Shown: positions 38,803 through 51,470, numbered from the stretch's first letter. The stretch: DNA of 64,000 nucleotides from Membranipora membranacea (GCA_914767715.1 OU612068.1:3596001-3660000), one strand, 5' to 3'. Notes: generated by a model from the sequence alone, not told the origin. Program-made: numbers and translations.

Positions 38803-41800
38803 TCATGAACGCCTAACAGAATCATATTTCAATGCTATGGCAAACAAAAAACCAATTACTCCCACAAGTATAGGCGGAAGTATAACGAAGAAGTGAGTAA
38901 CTCTATACCAGTATATAAAAGCTATAAATAGGTTCATCCAACCACTAGTGCTCGACACTGTAGCATACTCTGTCCAACGACTTCTTACAGTGTGATCTTC
39001 CCCATCTTCAAACATGACAAATATATCGTCTTGTGACGGACCACAGCAAACTGCTTCAATATCTCTGGTTCTGGATACGAGATTTCGAAATTCTAGCTGT
39101 CCAACAGCATCACCTGTAGAGTGAAATGCAAACACTAGTGTAACAGGTGCCCAGTGAAGCAGCAATTTTAATTTTTCTGTTCACACCAACAAACGCAACA
39201 ATATACTCAAAACCGTCCCCTGCAATTTGAAAATTGCTTTTAGTTCTGACGTTCATCATGATTGAAGTTTCTCAAGCAGTAATAGATCATCAGAAGAAAT
39301 TTATATTTACGTACAAGAGTTCCATCGTTTCTATTACTATTAGGCTTTTTAGGCCGTGCAATGGACATACTATAACTATACTTACCTTGCAGATTTATAA
39401 CCTTGATAAGGGTCCAGCTCGGATCGTCATCATCATCGTCTTCTGTGATGACAGCATATAGCTTCTTTGTTCCAGTACTTATAGCAATGGGGCCTACTTT
39501 ATCGTTGGATTTCTCAGGCTGCCACATCCAACAGAGCATATCGTCCAGAAACAAGAAAAGTTTGTTAGCTGCTGGATCACTGACAAACAGTATTGGTTTC
39601 TCCAGCTTACTGATGTACCAGGCCTTTATTTACCTAGGGGCGACCATGCTGATATGACTGATCGATGACAGCAGCTCTCCACTTGCGCTATATTTTAGCA
39701 CACAGTTTCTCGGATAGGCGGGATTGTTGATACCGTATATGTAATTGTTGCAGGGATGGATTGTAGCTCAGTTAATTGGCAAGACGCTGATTTGTTTCCA
39801 GTTGTGGTCGAGTCCATACAGAAAGAGCGGGTTGGATGCTCTAGTGTGACAACTACATATCCAATCTTCTTCATCACGCCATGTACGAGTGACCACTATA
39901 GCAGGGCGACTGGAATGTAGTCTACACCAGGGGTCTTTTAAACGCTGGCACTGGAGATAGAATCGCGCTTCACCATCGGAAGTTGAGTAGGTACTTTGGA
40001 ATGACAGAATCTTGGTCGCCTCATCACATTTGAATTTGCGTTCTTCAAGCCAGGCTTCTTTCGTACTCTCCAAGATATACTCAATGAGATTGGTACAATT
40101 TGGGTTACCGATACGTCTGTTGGCTAATGGGTAGCTGAATGGACAGTGAACCAGGTATCATACAGATTCCGGTTTATAAGTTTGGCTGAGAGAGGAGTCC
40201 GTTTGAGCTGGTCGGGAGTTGGCAATATTTGAACTTTGCTCCTTCGATACCAATCCTGAAAATGTGAAGTGAAAGTGAAGCGAAGTGAAACAGACAAATT
40301 TAGTTCCGGATATCTCATTTGATTGTATCACACACTGTTGGCAAGCTGCCAAGTAATTTTATGTTTGGCTAAAATAAGAGTAATTTGATGACGATGTTTC
40401 ATTATATCAAATGATATGGGCGGAAGATTCTGGTGAGCAGATGGCTGAGTCCAATAGCTCAACAGTTAAATTTAAGTTACTCATTTGAGAGAGTTCTTTT
40501 TTGGTATTCTGTAGTGTCAATATCAGAAAAACTGGATATACAGTGCCGAATTCTGTGGACATTTGCTATATGCAAAAATAATCAGGGCGGCTTCACGAGG
40601 CCTATGGGCAATGCGTAAGGTCACTTTTGTATGTAAGTATTTTCAAGTGGCATACAATCCCACAGCTGACATACAATCCCACAGCTGACATACAATCCCA
40701 CAGCTGACATACAATCCCACAGCTGACATAATTTTATTTTTCATCAACTGATTGCAATACCTTGAGCTCTTGGAGAGAACTTAATTGTGAGGCGCTTTGG
40801 TCGCAATCACCAGCCGATCCTGCAGTCTGGGTTCTAGAAGGTTCTTGGTCTCCTGTAAACACTTTATCTGTCTCTGGATTTCGCCTTGTATCATGAAGAT
40901 AGATTTCCTCTTTAACGGCTTCCTGAATTAAACTTTTCAGGTCATCACGACCTAGAGAGCAATTAGAGAACAGATAGATGAGCTTGGGATGATGTGTGTT
41001 TTGTTTTGAGGTATGGATCAAACAACTCACAACAACAAAAATGAGCTGCAGCTAAAATACAGACAAAAAATAAGTTCAGCTAAACTAAATTGTCCGCTGA
41101 GGGTGTTGACATGAAAAATGAAGTTATGTTCAATATTTGCATCCCTCCAGTAATGAAAAGCTAGTTAGAACGGATAGAACATCAAAGCTTAACTTACTTA
41201 TAGATGACAGTGTATCTGAATTGGCTGGGCTTGGTGTAATTGGCACGGCTAGTAGTTTCTCTTTGACAAATGCTGACAGCCGACATAGCTTGAATCCCTG
41301 ACGAGGAGCCTTGTACACTTGTCTACATTTTGGACAAGGGAAAGATTTATGTCCTTTGCTACTGAGTTGGTCTGAAATGTAATAAAAGATAAACCATGTG
41401 CTATACTGGGGTAATTTGACTAAACAGTCAAGAATCTAGGCTAAGATACGCTTCTGGCTGTACTAAACAATGTAATTTCCCATTAACTTCACACTCACTT
41501 GATTTTTAGTCTAGATTCAGGTACAAACCAAGCATACTTCTATATGTGAGCCCATTCCGTTTATAAAACTTTTATTTGGGGTGGACGGGATGAAAATGCC
41601 CATAGCTGGTCTGAATAAGATCTAAACATAAGTTTTCCATTTTAACTTGCATACAGAGGGTATTTCTGTCGTCCATTGCCATGATTCACATCAAGGCCAC
41701 CATCATAAAAACACTTCCAAAAAGCCCTTCTATGTTCATGAGTCAGACTCTCAAATACCATTTTGAGGGATTCATTTAGTCAAACCTGAAGGTAAATTAC

Positions 41801-42017
41801 TTGTCACACTATTTCCTGACAATCTGTTACAATCTATGTCACAATTACTACCATGAGTAGCAGAAATATGCTCACCAAAACATATTTTGCAGAATCTGTG
41901 CTGACATGGAAGAACATGAAGCGGTCGGTCTTCTTCACAAATGGTACAAATGAGCTCATCCATGATATCCCTGACACCATCTTCGTACTCTCCACTAGAT
42001 CCCCCAGATGTGGCCAT
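38803..42017 (-). pseudogene. RING-finger / propeller-like / membrane protein, paralogue 2 (broken)
   Basis: All five exons of the family are recognisable with correct splice sites: 41876-42017, 41198-41371, 40761-40951, 39386-40255 and 38803-39113. The RING (CTICEEDRP, CQHRFC, CPKC), the linker and the C-terminal exon with hydrophobic segments (HFFVILPPILVGVIGFLFAI) are open. Exon 4 is damaged. Its length is one base short of the family phase and the frame changes between about 40127 and 40160, with a TAG in the first frame at 40124-40126. Two more in-frame stops follow, TGA at 39768-39770 and TAA at 39630-39632, the latter where paralogue 3 has Phe. The locus could still make a RING-only protein truncated in exon 4, but the full product cannot be made from this sequence. 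Confidence 0.82.
40651..40726 (+). repeat. Minisatellite, four exact copies of a 19-bp unit
   Basis: The unit CATACAATCCCACAGCTGA is repeated four times without change. It sits in the intron of RING paralogue 2, starting about 35 bases past the donor of the third coding exon. The perfect copies suggest recent expansion. Confidence 0.95.
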
Positions 42018-43345
42018 CACCAGTCTAGGGGTGAGAAAAAATATGATTGTTGTTATCAATTCTAACAACGACTGGGAGTTGCATCTTGGGAAGGGTATGT
42101 TTGTGGCAGAGAATCCTAATCATTAATAGCATCCATCAGCTAAAGATAAATTCAGCTACACAGCTTGGGACATGTCTCAAACCTCCTGATTCAACCCGAT
42201 TTGAGATGCAGTGCTACAGGACATGAGCATCAGCATTCCTTCATTTCCAAGTATGATATATTGATGTTTCTTTACATTGATATATTCATTATCTTGGATA
42301 TGGCCAAAGTCACTCTGCTATCAAGAGCTCTTGATCTTAGGTATAAATTGGGATATAGTGAAGCAGTGAAAGTGCCTCTTTAAGATCTTGACATGCCACC
42401 AGGAAATATTCAGGTATTCATTATCACATATTTTCACCTCATCGCTGACATGTCCCACAGCATTTTGATTGAGCTGATCATCGCCCGGGCATTGGGGATT
42501 CGGGGGAAGGGGATGGCAAATAAAGGTCCCCACACCTGACCTTAGATCATACTGTTGGTTGTGTTTTTGAGATAGGACCTCAGGATGCCCCGTATCCAAG
42601 TTGTCAAGCTTTGTTTTATGATCAAGAACGGCAATCATGAACAACAAAGTTTGTAACAGAGGATGGTGGATACCTTGACTGGGAAAGAATCTTCCTTCTG
42701 CAAGGAGATGCTCACAAACTGATCAATGGATCATTGTACCAAGGAGCAGTAGCGAACCCCTGTTACTCCCTGATTGTACAGAATAAGACATTTATCTGCA
42801 TCACAACCAAAAACACAAATGAAATGAATTGTTTTTTTTTGGTTGTGATTGATTTCTTGGCTGGCGGCGCATCAAAAAATTCAAGACTGCACATTCTTGC
42901 TCACAGGCGATCACAGCGCGATGAAAATCAAATTCTTCGCATCCTACAAATTTAAATTTCATTGAAAACGATCTTGACCAACAAAATTCATGCAAACTTT
43001 GAGTCCTTTTTATACTATACCAGGTAAGCATTGAGGCACGAACTAGCCTTGTAAGTGATCAGCCTAAATATATGGGACTGACATAATAATATTCGGAACA
43101 AAAAAGGGATGTAGAAATAAAAAAACCTACTTCATCATAATCCTTAAAAACGGAAAACAACTTATTTCTCTTTGAGTTGAACTCATTCAATTGTTAGTAA
43201 CTACGACACACATACCAACAATTCCCAATGCCAATGTCAACGTCCAATTTTCTACACAGAGAGCAACTTGACTCAGTGCCTGTCCTTTGTTACAATTTAA
43301 TAAACGTATGTGAGTTTTCAGTGGCTCCAGCCCGCTGGTTACAAC
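42018..43345. other. Spacer between RING paralogues 2 and 3
   Basis: It includes the 5' UTR intron acceptor of paralogue 2 (CCCCTAG just upstream of the ATG) and the region downstream of paralogue 3. Short open frames here have no family similarity or splice context. Confidence 0.4.
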
Positions 43346-46300
43346 TTACAGTCTCCTAATTCGGTTCAAGATCAGTTCAATTAATTCATCTCGACCAGAG
43401 CCATACATGACATATCTGACATAAAAATAGATGTATAACAGAAAACATACGATCACTGTCAGCCCTGGGTGAGCGATGACTATCGGTGAGATGACCAGCA
43501 TCAACATCAACAGAGACTTGTTCAGACGTGTGATATTTCTGTGTAAGTGCTCTCTGCTTGTGATACTGGTCCAATGTTGTAACATAAGTCTTAGAGAAAA
43601 ACTGGAATCATGACATGATGATGTTGCTTTAAACTCTGTCCACGATCCCTTATGTTCATGATCATGAATGGATGTCTCCTTGAACTTTACAAAGACTTTA
43701 TCAGAGACGCTATTATCCACGCCTCTAGCTTCTATATCCTCAATCTCTTCAGTAAATAGTCCCTCCTCGTCTTCAAAGTTCAGCAACTTGACCTCTTGCC
43801 CTATACAAAGAAAAGATGAAACTAGACTTAGGACCAACATTGGGGTAAACAAAGGTGGTTTTATATATAAATAATCAAACAAATAAATGATTACCAGATT
43901 TTGTTGTCAACAATCAACACAATAATGTGGAACAGCTTTGGTAGCTGAGAAGTTAGATCAAGTTTGAACCAATATGCCCGCATTACTGTTGTTCCTATTT
44001 TACCGGCGAGCCGCTGGCGGTAGCTTTAATGAGGCAACTCCAAATGCAGGCAAATTGGATCTTACTTGATTTCATGAGGACTAAGGGTAGTTTATATTGC
44101 CAATCAATTTGACAGAATATTCGAACAGACTTTTGTTAATTATATTATAAGCTTGTACAAAACACAAAATTTTTTGAAAAACCAAAACTGTGATTAAAAG
44201 AAGACAATGACTGGTGTCATAAACACAACCACAGGACCTTACCTGATTCAAGATCATCTCAATTGATTAAAAAATTAGAGATGAACCATTGTGTCCAATA
44301 TGTAGGTCAATCTCACATTTGAACATTCTCTAAACCTAAACTCAGGGAACAACAAATCAAAATAGACACAGAAACCTATTGAGAGTAGAAATACAATCTA
44401 GATTCTCAGACTTCTGAAGTAAATACCATTCCAAGGATAACGCAACAATCAATATAGGCCTACCATGCTATTTTCTCGTGTAAAACCGTTCTCTCGGATA
44501 AAATGTTTTTACCTCTTGAGTCAAGCATCTGTATGCTGTCAGCTTCCTTTCCTCTGAAGTTCATAATGCTCCAGTAACTCTGTACAGAGTAGATATATCC
44601 TGTTTCCAGGCTGAAAGCCACTGGCCCCACTCTATAAGATGGCTGTGATTCCCACTGCCAGCAAAGCTGTTCATTCAGAAAGAAAAAGACTTTGTTGGAC
44701 TTTACATCGCTTACAAGAAGCACTCGGTCTGAGCACATATCGGTAGCTTTAATGAAGGCTGGCTCTCGCATGTTTCTGTGGGAAATTGATGGAAGTGAGT
44801 CCCCGTTGAGTTTGTAACGGAGTACGCGGTCTCTCGGATAAGAGGGGTTATCTATGCCGTATATGATATCTTTACTCGTTGCCAGTTTCATACAGTTACA
44901 TTCCCAATGGGTCAGATAGTTCCATTTATGACTGATAACATACACACCATATGGGTTTAGTGTCCGATTACGGCATGTGCAATGAGTGTGACATGAGAAA
45001 TGCGATGTATGGATACCGCAGGGCTGCCGCTCAGATACAAACTGATATTGTACAATGTAGCGCACAGCATCCGCTGAGGATGAGTGGACTCTGTGCAGAG
45101 ACTTGATGGTTTTCCTATGCATGACGTCTTCAAACTGTCGTTGTAAAGTCCACTGGTTATTTGACCAGACATGCTCATACACATGGTATGATGTGAAGCT
45201 GTACAGTCGGTCTTCAATAGGATAGCCCATTCTACAGTTGATAGGCTTTCCATAGAAAACTGGTTTATCATCTTCTTTGTCTGTGTTGCGAGGAATATGT
45301 GACAACTCATCAGGTAGTGGAAATATGCGTTCCCTTCCCATCATGTAACGGCGCTAAAAATGTATAATTTTAATTAACAGTCACCATAAGCCACTCAAGT
45401 CACAAGATCAATGACAGTAATTTTCTAGGGTCTTAAATATATATATATATAATATGACAATATATTACTGTATTATATATATAAGAACCTAGAAAATTAC
45501 TGTCATTGATCTTGTGACTTGAGTACAATACTTTGAAAATATTTAAAAACTCAACCCAGCACAGGAATATCAGTCCCACTGTCAGCCTTAAGTCTAGATG
45601 TTGGTTGGCCAAAAATGATTTATTTGCGCTAAGGAAATAAAAAATAAATGGCAAACTTTTGTTTGTTTTTGTTGAAGAACTTCTCATGTTAATTTATTAT
45701 TTGTAAAGTCTCATCGGCAAAAGTGGTGCCGTCTTGAGTAGATTTTTATGTTCTGGTTTTGCCCTCTACTTTCAGGACGAATATAAAGGAGAAAATAAGC
45801 TATCTTTGGTTGAATTGATGATGCAGCTTTCTCCCGCGATAGCCTCAATAAGCTACCAGCGCAATAACTGTTGGAGTGCTGACTGGTCGGGATTATTCGT
45901 TGTCGAGTTAACTGAAGGAATCACATAGTGCATAACTGCATCATTCAGGGAATTTCACCTTTCTCTTCTGGTGATCACCCGACAGGTTACCACATCATTA
46001 ATGTTTAAACTATGAAACATGAAAAGGAAACCTATATACTGACCTCAAATAAGCGTAGTAGCTCACTAGTAGAGTCACACTGGACATCCTCTGTTTCTGT
46101 AGCCCGGTTTACTAACACAGCCTCATCTGTGGATACGCTCACATCAGTCATGTCTCTGAGCCAATCATCGTCATCACTGTCATCATCGCTGTCTTCATCA
46201 TCCTTCATATTACTGATGACAGTCTGAAATATTCCCACTAATTCCTCTCGGTCTAAAAGCAAAATACAGCTTGAGAGGAACAAGGCAACCCTTATTCGCC

Positions 46301-47261
46301 AAATTGTTTGTAAGACTTTTGCCAGTGTAGATATGTATTCAGTTTCTGATTAACATACATATACCAATTAAAATATGATGGCATTCTTATGTGAAATAGC
46401 CACTAAGGTAAATCCTTATTATTTCAAAAAACTCTTGACATACCTATTATGGCCAGGGATTGTTGTTGTGGGGGTCGCTGAACAGATAATATCTTCTCTT
46501 TCACAAAAGCTGATAGTCGACATTGTTTAAAACCTGTGCGTGGAGTTTTGAGGCTTCGTCTGCATGTCGGACAAAGAAATGTACCTTCGCCGTTGCTACT
46601 GAGCTGATCTGGTGGGAACAGAAAAAAAACAGATATCAAACTTATAATTAATACACTATTACATTAATAACAATAACGTAGTGATCTACTTCAGGGTAAT
46701 TAGATAAGGAAAGACCTTCGTTGGTATGTATCATTAAAAATCGTCTGGTGTGAGTTATGTTGTCATAAACATTGAACATGAACAACAACTTTAACAGTGC
46801 GCTCAGTGAACTCGTGAAAAACATAAATAGATTTCCAATCGAGGGAAAATTCTTTTATCCTGACAAAAAAACATTTTAGTCAGTGGAACCCAAGATTCAT
46901 CTACAGTGCTAAGCCTACATCAATTTTCATCTAACAAATGTTGTCTATTGACAATTTATGCGAGAAGTAACCATATTATTATTCGATTAAAATGCACAGG
47001 GGAATTTCATCTTGCTAACATGCAGTCGAGGGTCGGTACAACCTTGGACCCAGCTGCACTGATAGTTATTGTGCGATAGAATCACAGTTTGCATCTGACT
47101 GCCTTTCTACTACCTATACAAGGTTTGCAGAATCGATGTTGACAAGGGAGCACCAGCACAGGTCTGTCTTCTTCACATATCCGGCAAGTAAGCTCATCCA
47201 CTATATGCTTAATCCCATCATCAAATACCTGGTCACCGGAAGGTAGATCGGCTGCGGCCAT
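43346..47261 (-). CDS. RING-finger / propeller-like / membrane protein, paralogue 3
   Basis: Five exons in phase: 47114-47261, 46444-46608, 46044-46252, 44513-45353 and 43346-43800, coding for 605 residues. The C3HC4 RING (about residues 26-65) has CRICEEDRP, CQHRFC, a further Cys and CPTC, followed by the family signature TGFKQCRLSAFVKEK. Exon 3 is a long, very acidic linker with an Asp/Ser run. The large exon 4 carries the propeller-like domain, with a Cys-rich motif CHTHCTCRNR, NPSYPRDRVLRYKLNGDSLP and VLLVSDVKSNKVFFFLNEQL. Exon 5 ends with hydrophobic segments (LLMLMLVISPIVIAHPGLTV and IVCFLLYIYFYVRYVMYG). It is presumed to be a membrane-anchored E3 ubiquitin ligase, but substrate and compartment are unknown. 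It is intact, unlike its neighbour paralogue 2, and transcribed in the same direction. Confidence 0.86.
45393..45524. repeat. Long inverted repeat (hairpin) with AT-rich loop
   Basis: Arms start ACTCAAGTCACAAGATCAAT on the left and end with its complement on the right. About 44 bases pair with one mismatch, then TA repeats continue the pairing toward the loop. It lies in an intron of RING paralogue 3, 40 bp upstream of exon 4. It looks like a small foldback element. Confidence 0.9.
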
Positions 47262-47563
47262 ACCGCAACTGAAATAAATTTGGTAACAGGACAAGAGAGT
47301 TCAGATGCTGCTCGGTGATGATTCACAGCAGCAACAGGAAGAAAATTCTTGCTTACCTTCTCGTCAGATCTACCACTCACCTACTAAATATCCGAGGGAC
47401 ACTTGGCACAACGCTCCACACTAGCGTGTAGCTTAGGGTTTGGCGGATGCTGTAATAGTATGGGCCTGCCTGGGAAACGCCCTGGTCGCCGTAGAAAACT
47501 AGAGGAATGCACATCTTTATACTCATCGTAATAAACAAATCTGACCCTGAGAACAAGCATATG

Positions 47564-47609
47564 GCTCTCTCTCTCTCTCTCTCCCCCTCCCTCCCTCTCT
47601 CTCTCTCTC
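47564..47609 (+). repeat. CT/CCCT microsatellite
   Basis: Two CT runs interrupted by CCCCCTCCCTCC. It is a simple polypyrimidine tract with no other context. Confidence 0.9.
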
Positions 47610-49292
47610 GAGGGAATTCATTGCTGGAGTAACATTTTTTACTCCTTGTTGGAACACATTTCTCATCTTTGACTCGGTTGGTCCACAAGTTCAGGAAAAT
47701 AATGTAACAACCACTTTTAAAAGTTTCGTCAAGCAGCTAACCTGAGATTTATGAATGCTGTTAATGGGGACGCCAATCAATGCATAACGTGAAAGCTGCC
47801 AGAATTTTAGCTGGATCAAGTTACTGGAACAAATTTATAGAGCGATGGAATATCTCCACAAATAGCCATGCTGTTGTGATAAAAAAAGTGTCCGATAAAT
47901 GGCCATCCGGCAGCGCTAACTGGACATCCATTTCAGCTTGTGCTGTGCTTAGACCCATCCGGATGCCTGGTATGGTGACCATGGGATCGATTGGGATGGT
48001 ACGTGTACGTGGTATGGGTATCTTTCATATAAGGATGGCCCTTTAACGGATATGAGATATGTGTGACGGTGGCCATTTATTTAACACCTTTTAGAACATG
48101 GCATAGGGGTCCGTATAGATTCTTAGCGCAGCACACGCTGTGTATTTTACAGTCAATCCATGAATTTATTCAGTAGATTATATAGCTTTTGTTGCAATAT
48201 TAGATAGTTATCCTCTCCCAACAAAGGAAGAGACAACTCTATCATATGTTTGTGAGCAGTAGTGGGCAGTGGCCAATAAAGTACTACTAGTCTAGTTCCC
48301 TGCTATAAAACATATCGGAACTATACAAAACAATAATAAACTGACTTGTTCTAGTGTTGACATGTTAGTGATGGTTAAAACACGTGGTCTCACATATTAA
48401 TTTTGTTATTATGCTCAGAAACTAACCACTTGAATGTAGCTATATATAGGCTGAAAGGGTGTAGATAAGAAGATAGGCAAATCAAATTGTTGCAAGCCCC
48501 AGGAGAGAAGCCCATCGGGCAGGGGGGTATCCTTAAACAAATATATTGGAAGGGCTTTGCACCAGCTGAGTTGTGATCTCTATAGTCACTACTGTTGTAT
48601 ATATGCCAAAATTGGTAGGGCTCGGCCCAACCAGCTCCTCATCGACGATACCCCCTACCATCGGGCTGCCAATGCCATAACAGGCATAACAGTCTGGGGA
48701 TGTGAAAAAAAAACACATTCCTTTAACCCACTGTAGATGAGCCTATCACTGTGTCAGCATCACTAATTACATGTGCTGTGGGCAGGGAGAATTCTCTCTT
48801 ACTTGTGGGCGTGTGGCAAAAATCTAATTTTTTGAGTCTGCTGTTTCCTGTATGGTTATTTTAGATATTCCATTTTCTTCTTTTCTGATCATTTCCGGAA
48901 AGTGATTCTGCTGCAAACCTAGTGAAAACATAGTTTACTGCTTGGCTAAACAATCCTGTCCTATCCTTGATCCTATAACTCCATGGACTATCTCAATTCC
49001 ATTCATTCAAACTGAGCCCTGATCAAAACCACACACGAGTACAGGTTGAATGTGAAAGTTGAACTACAGAAGATATATTCAATTCAGGATCCACAAAGTA
49101 ATCTTTACTCACTGATATACCTAGGCACCAATACTTAATTACCACCTGATATGGGATTGTCTGTCTCCCTTCCACAATCAGAGCCAACACATTGGCTAGA
49201 AGAGAGAGCAACAATTAATGCAAAAAAACCTATATACTATTTATAAATATCATTCATTGACTTGAGAAATAAGTAATGCACCACTTACTAAC

Positions 49293-49329
49293 AGCAAGGA
49301 GTAACAGCAGAGTACTGTTACTCCTTGCT
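49293..49329. repeat. Perfect 15-bp hairpin
   Basis: AGCAAGGAGTAACAG and its exact complement are separated by 7 bases. The stem wording CAAGGAGTA is similar to short motifs near 49762 and 59163, so it may be part of a dispersed family. Confidence 0.8.
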
Positions 49330-49839
49330 AATAGTGGGTGTTGAATGATTCAGTTTCACTTTCACAACAATGTATCTTGATTATTATCTGCTCTCTTTGA
49401 CCTAGCATCTGGCTCTTTTTGCCACCCGACAGCCAGTAAAATCAGAATCACCACATTGGCTACCCCTCCTCTAGTCTAAGTCTTTTCTTTTCAACATTTG
49501 CCCACACTTGTACCATCTGCTCCACTGTTCTTTTCTCTGTATTGTCTATACAGTTAGATCAGATTTAAAAGTTAGCTTGCAAAGTAAAACAAAAGCAAAA
49601 TAAGATAAGGTCATTTGGTACCCCCGCTTAAACTTTTGGTACGATCAGAGTAACTCGTATATCTGAGTGCCGGACGCTCTCTGGTGCTGGATATGCTACA
49701 CCATATAAGTTTCATTATGCACCATTCAGTTTATAATTATGGTGCGTATGGTAGTATGTCAGCAAGGACTACTCCTTGTTTATAGCATGTCAGGAAAAAT
49801 CCGGTTTTTAAGTTTTTGAATAGCCAATTTAAAACTTAG

Positions 49840-51470
49840 CGGATTACCTACAAGCAACTCTACAACCACCAAAAACAATTTCACACCTGATGAACTTAAT
49901 ACATTCTTCACCAGATATGAAAAGCCCCATTCCAACAACCCCCTTACCTATGATATACCAACTGAAACTGCCCCGCCATTTGAAATCTCGGAGGATAGCG
50001 TTCTGAAACAACTGAAGTCTCTCAATCCCAGGAAAGGTGCTGGGCCCGATGGCATAATTCCTAAAGTGATGAAATTATGTTGCTATCAACTCGCTCCAGC
50101 TATCACCAGATTATTCAACTGCTCCATATCAACCAAGACAACTCCAACACTGGAAATCCGCTATTATAAAACCACTACCTAAAGTAAAAAATCCACAAGA
50201 ACTGAAACAATATAGACCCATCGCTTTAACCAGCTGCCTGTGCAAGATCATGGAACGCCTTATTAAACAATATGTTATCTCTCATACGCCTTTGGACAGT
50301 CATCAATTTGCATATAGATCAGACCGTTCTACACAAGATGCCATTCTCTGCTTGACTACCACAGTAACCACTTTCATAGACAAACTAGCCACCAATTATG
50401 CAAGATGCTTATTTCTAGACTTTTCGTCAGCCTTCAATACAATCAATGTCTCCAGTCTCATATCACAACTCCAGCACCTCGACTCTGCAGTCACTGAGTG
50501 GATATCTAGCTTTCTCAGTGACAGAGTATAAAGAACTATGGTAGACGGCAATCTTTCTTGACCCATCAAGACAAACACTGGTACACCTCAAGGCTCCGTT
50601 TTAAGTCCTCTTTTGTTTTCCATATATACGGACCGGATTACATCTGAATTGAGCAATGTTACCATAATCAAGTATGCTGGTGACACCTGTATCATTGGCT
50701 GCATTTCCAATCAACAAGATCTAGACTCATACTTTAACGAGATAGACAGGATTTCTAAGCAATGTTCTGATTATGATCTTTTATTGAATGCCAGCAAAAC
50801 TCAGGAAATATTATTTTCTACTCAACGAACTAAGCCCCATACCCCTCCTATTGTTTTAAATGGTGAAAGCATTACTATGTGTGACAAAGTCACTTATCTT
50901 GGTATTATGTTAGATCAAAAGCTGCGCTTTGAAGAACACATTCAGTCTGTTGTGAGTAAAGCTGAGCAGCGTATGTATATTGTCAGGAATTTTGTACATC
51001 GTAGCACTTGCCACTATGTTATTTAAAAGTTTTATTGTTTCCCTGCTCACTTATCGTTTACCAGTATTATACACTACTATTTTTGCTAAAGACAAGAAAC
51101 GTTTGAGCAAGTTTTTTGATCAGGCCTCAAAGCTCAAACTCCAAGTAGATGATCTCGACAGCCTTATGACTAAGCGTACCAAAACACTTGCCCTCCGATA
51201 TATCCATGACGATGACCACTTTATGAACAACTTTCTTGCTAAATGCACCTCAGGCAGGTATCGAACAATTAAGCACAGAAGTGCCCTTGGTAAAGACTGT
51301 TTTTTGAGGCATGCTATCCATATTTTAAATGATATTCTCTTTTAATCATCCATCAGTGTTTAAACTTATTTTTCCTTGTATGTGCTGGCTCCTTTTCAGT
51401 ATGAACACCCTTATCTCGTGACATATTATTTTATGTTAGTGATAGAATACAATCAATCAATCAATTCCAC
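49840..51470 (+). mobile_element. Decayed non-LTR retrotransposon (CR1/jockey-like), 5' truncated
   Basis: Reverse transcriptase signatures run in order through shifting frames: RKGAGPDG (about 50030), then KQYRPIAL, HQFAYRSDRSTQDAI, FLDFSSAFNTI, GTPQGSVLSPLLF and KYAGDTCIIG. In the last one the catalytic YADD/FADD box reads YAGD, so a metal-binding Asp is lost. A frameshift near 50130, stops around 50529 and 50560, and another break near 51026 show it is dead. The tail ends in an (ATCA)n run at about 51451-51465, typical of the 3' ends of CR1-group elements. There is no endonuclease domain, so the copy is 5' truncated. It lies about 270 bp upstream of the CCCH gene. Confidence 0.88.

Larger units (their letters stand above)
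47262..49839. other. Intergenic region between RING paralogue 3 and the LINE
   Basis: It contains a CT microsatellite (47564-47609) and a 37-bp hairpin (49293-49329). Two minus-strand open segments, 48540-48700 and 49150-49185, look exon-like but do not join in phase. No gene is called. Confidence 0.4.

Noticed and set aside
39758-39815. tRNA-like wording on the plus strand inside exon 4 of RING paralogue 2 (TAGCTCAGTTAATTGG and GGTCGAGTCC)
   Set aside because: No closed cloverleaf can be drawn and the stretch aligns, though loosely, with the protein of the other paralogues. Probably a coincidence, though one of the stop codons lies in it.
43386-43574. Alternative frame overlapping the last exon of RING paralogue 3
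   Set aside because: The family-conserved frame with membrane segments is the other one.
48533-49214. Two exon-like minus-strand segments (48533-48703 and about 49150-49187)
   Set aside because: Both have splice-like borders but their phases do not join, and neither matches a known protein.
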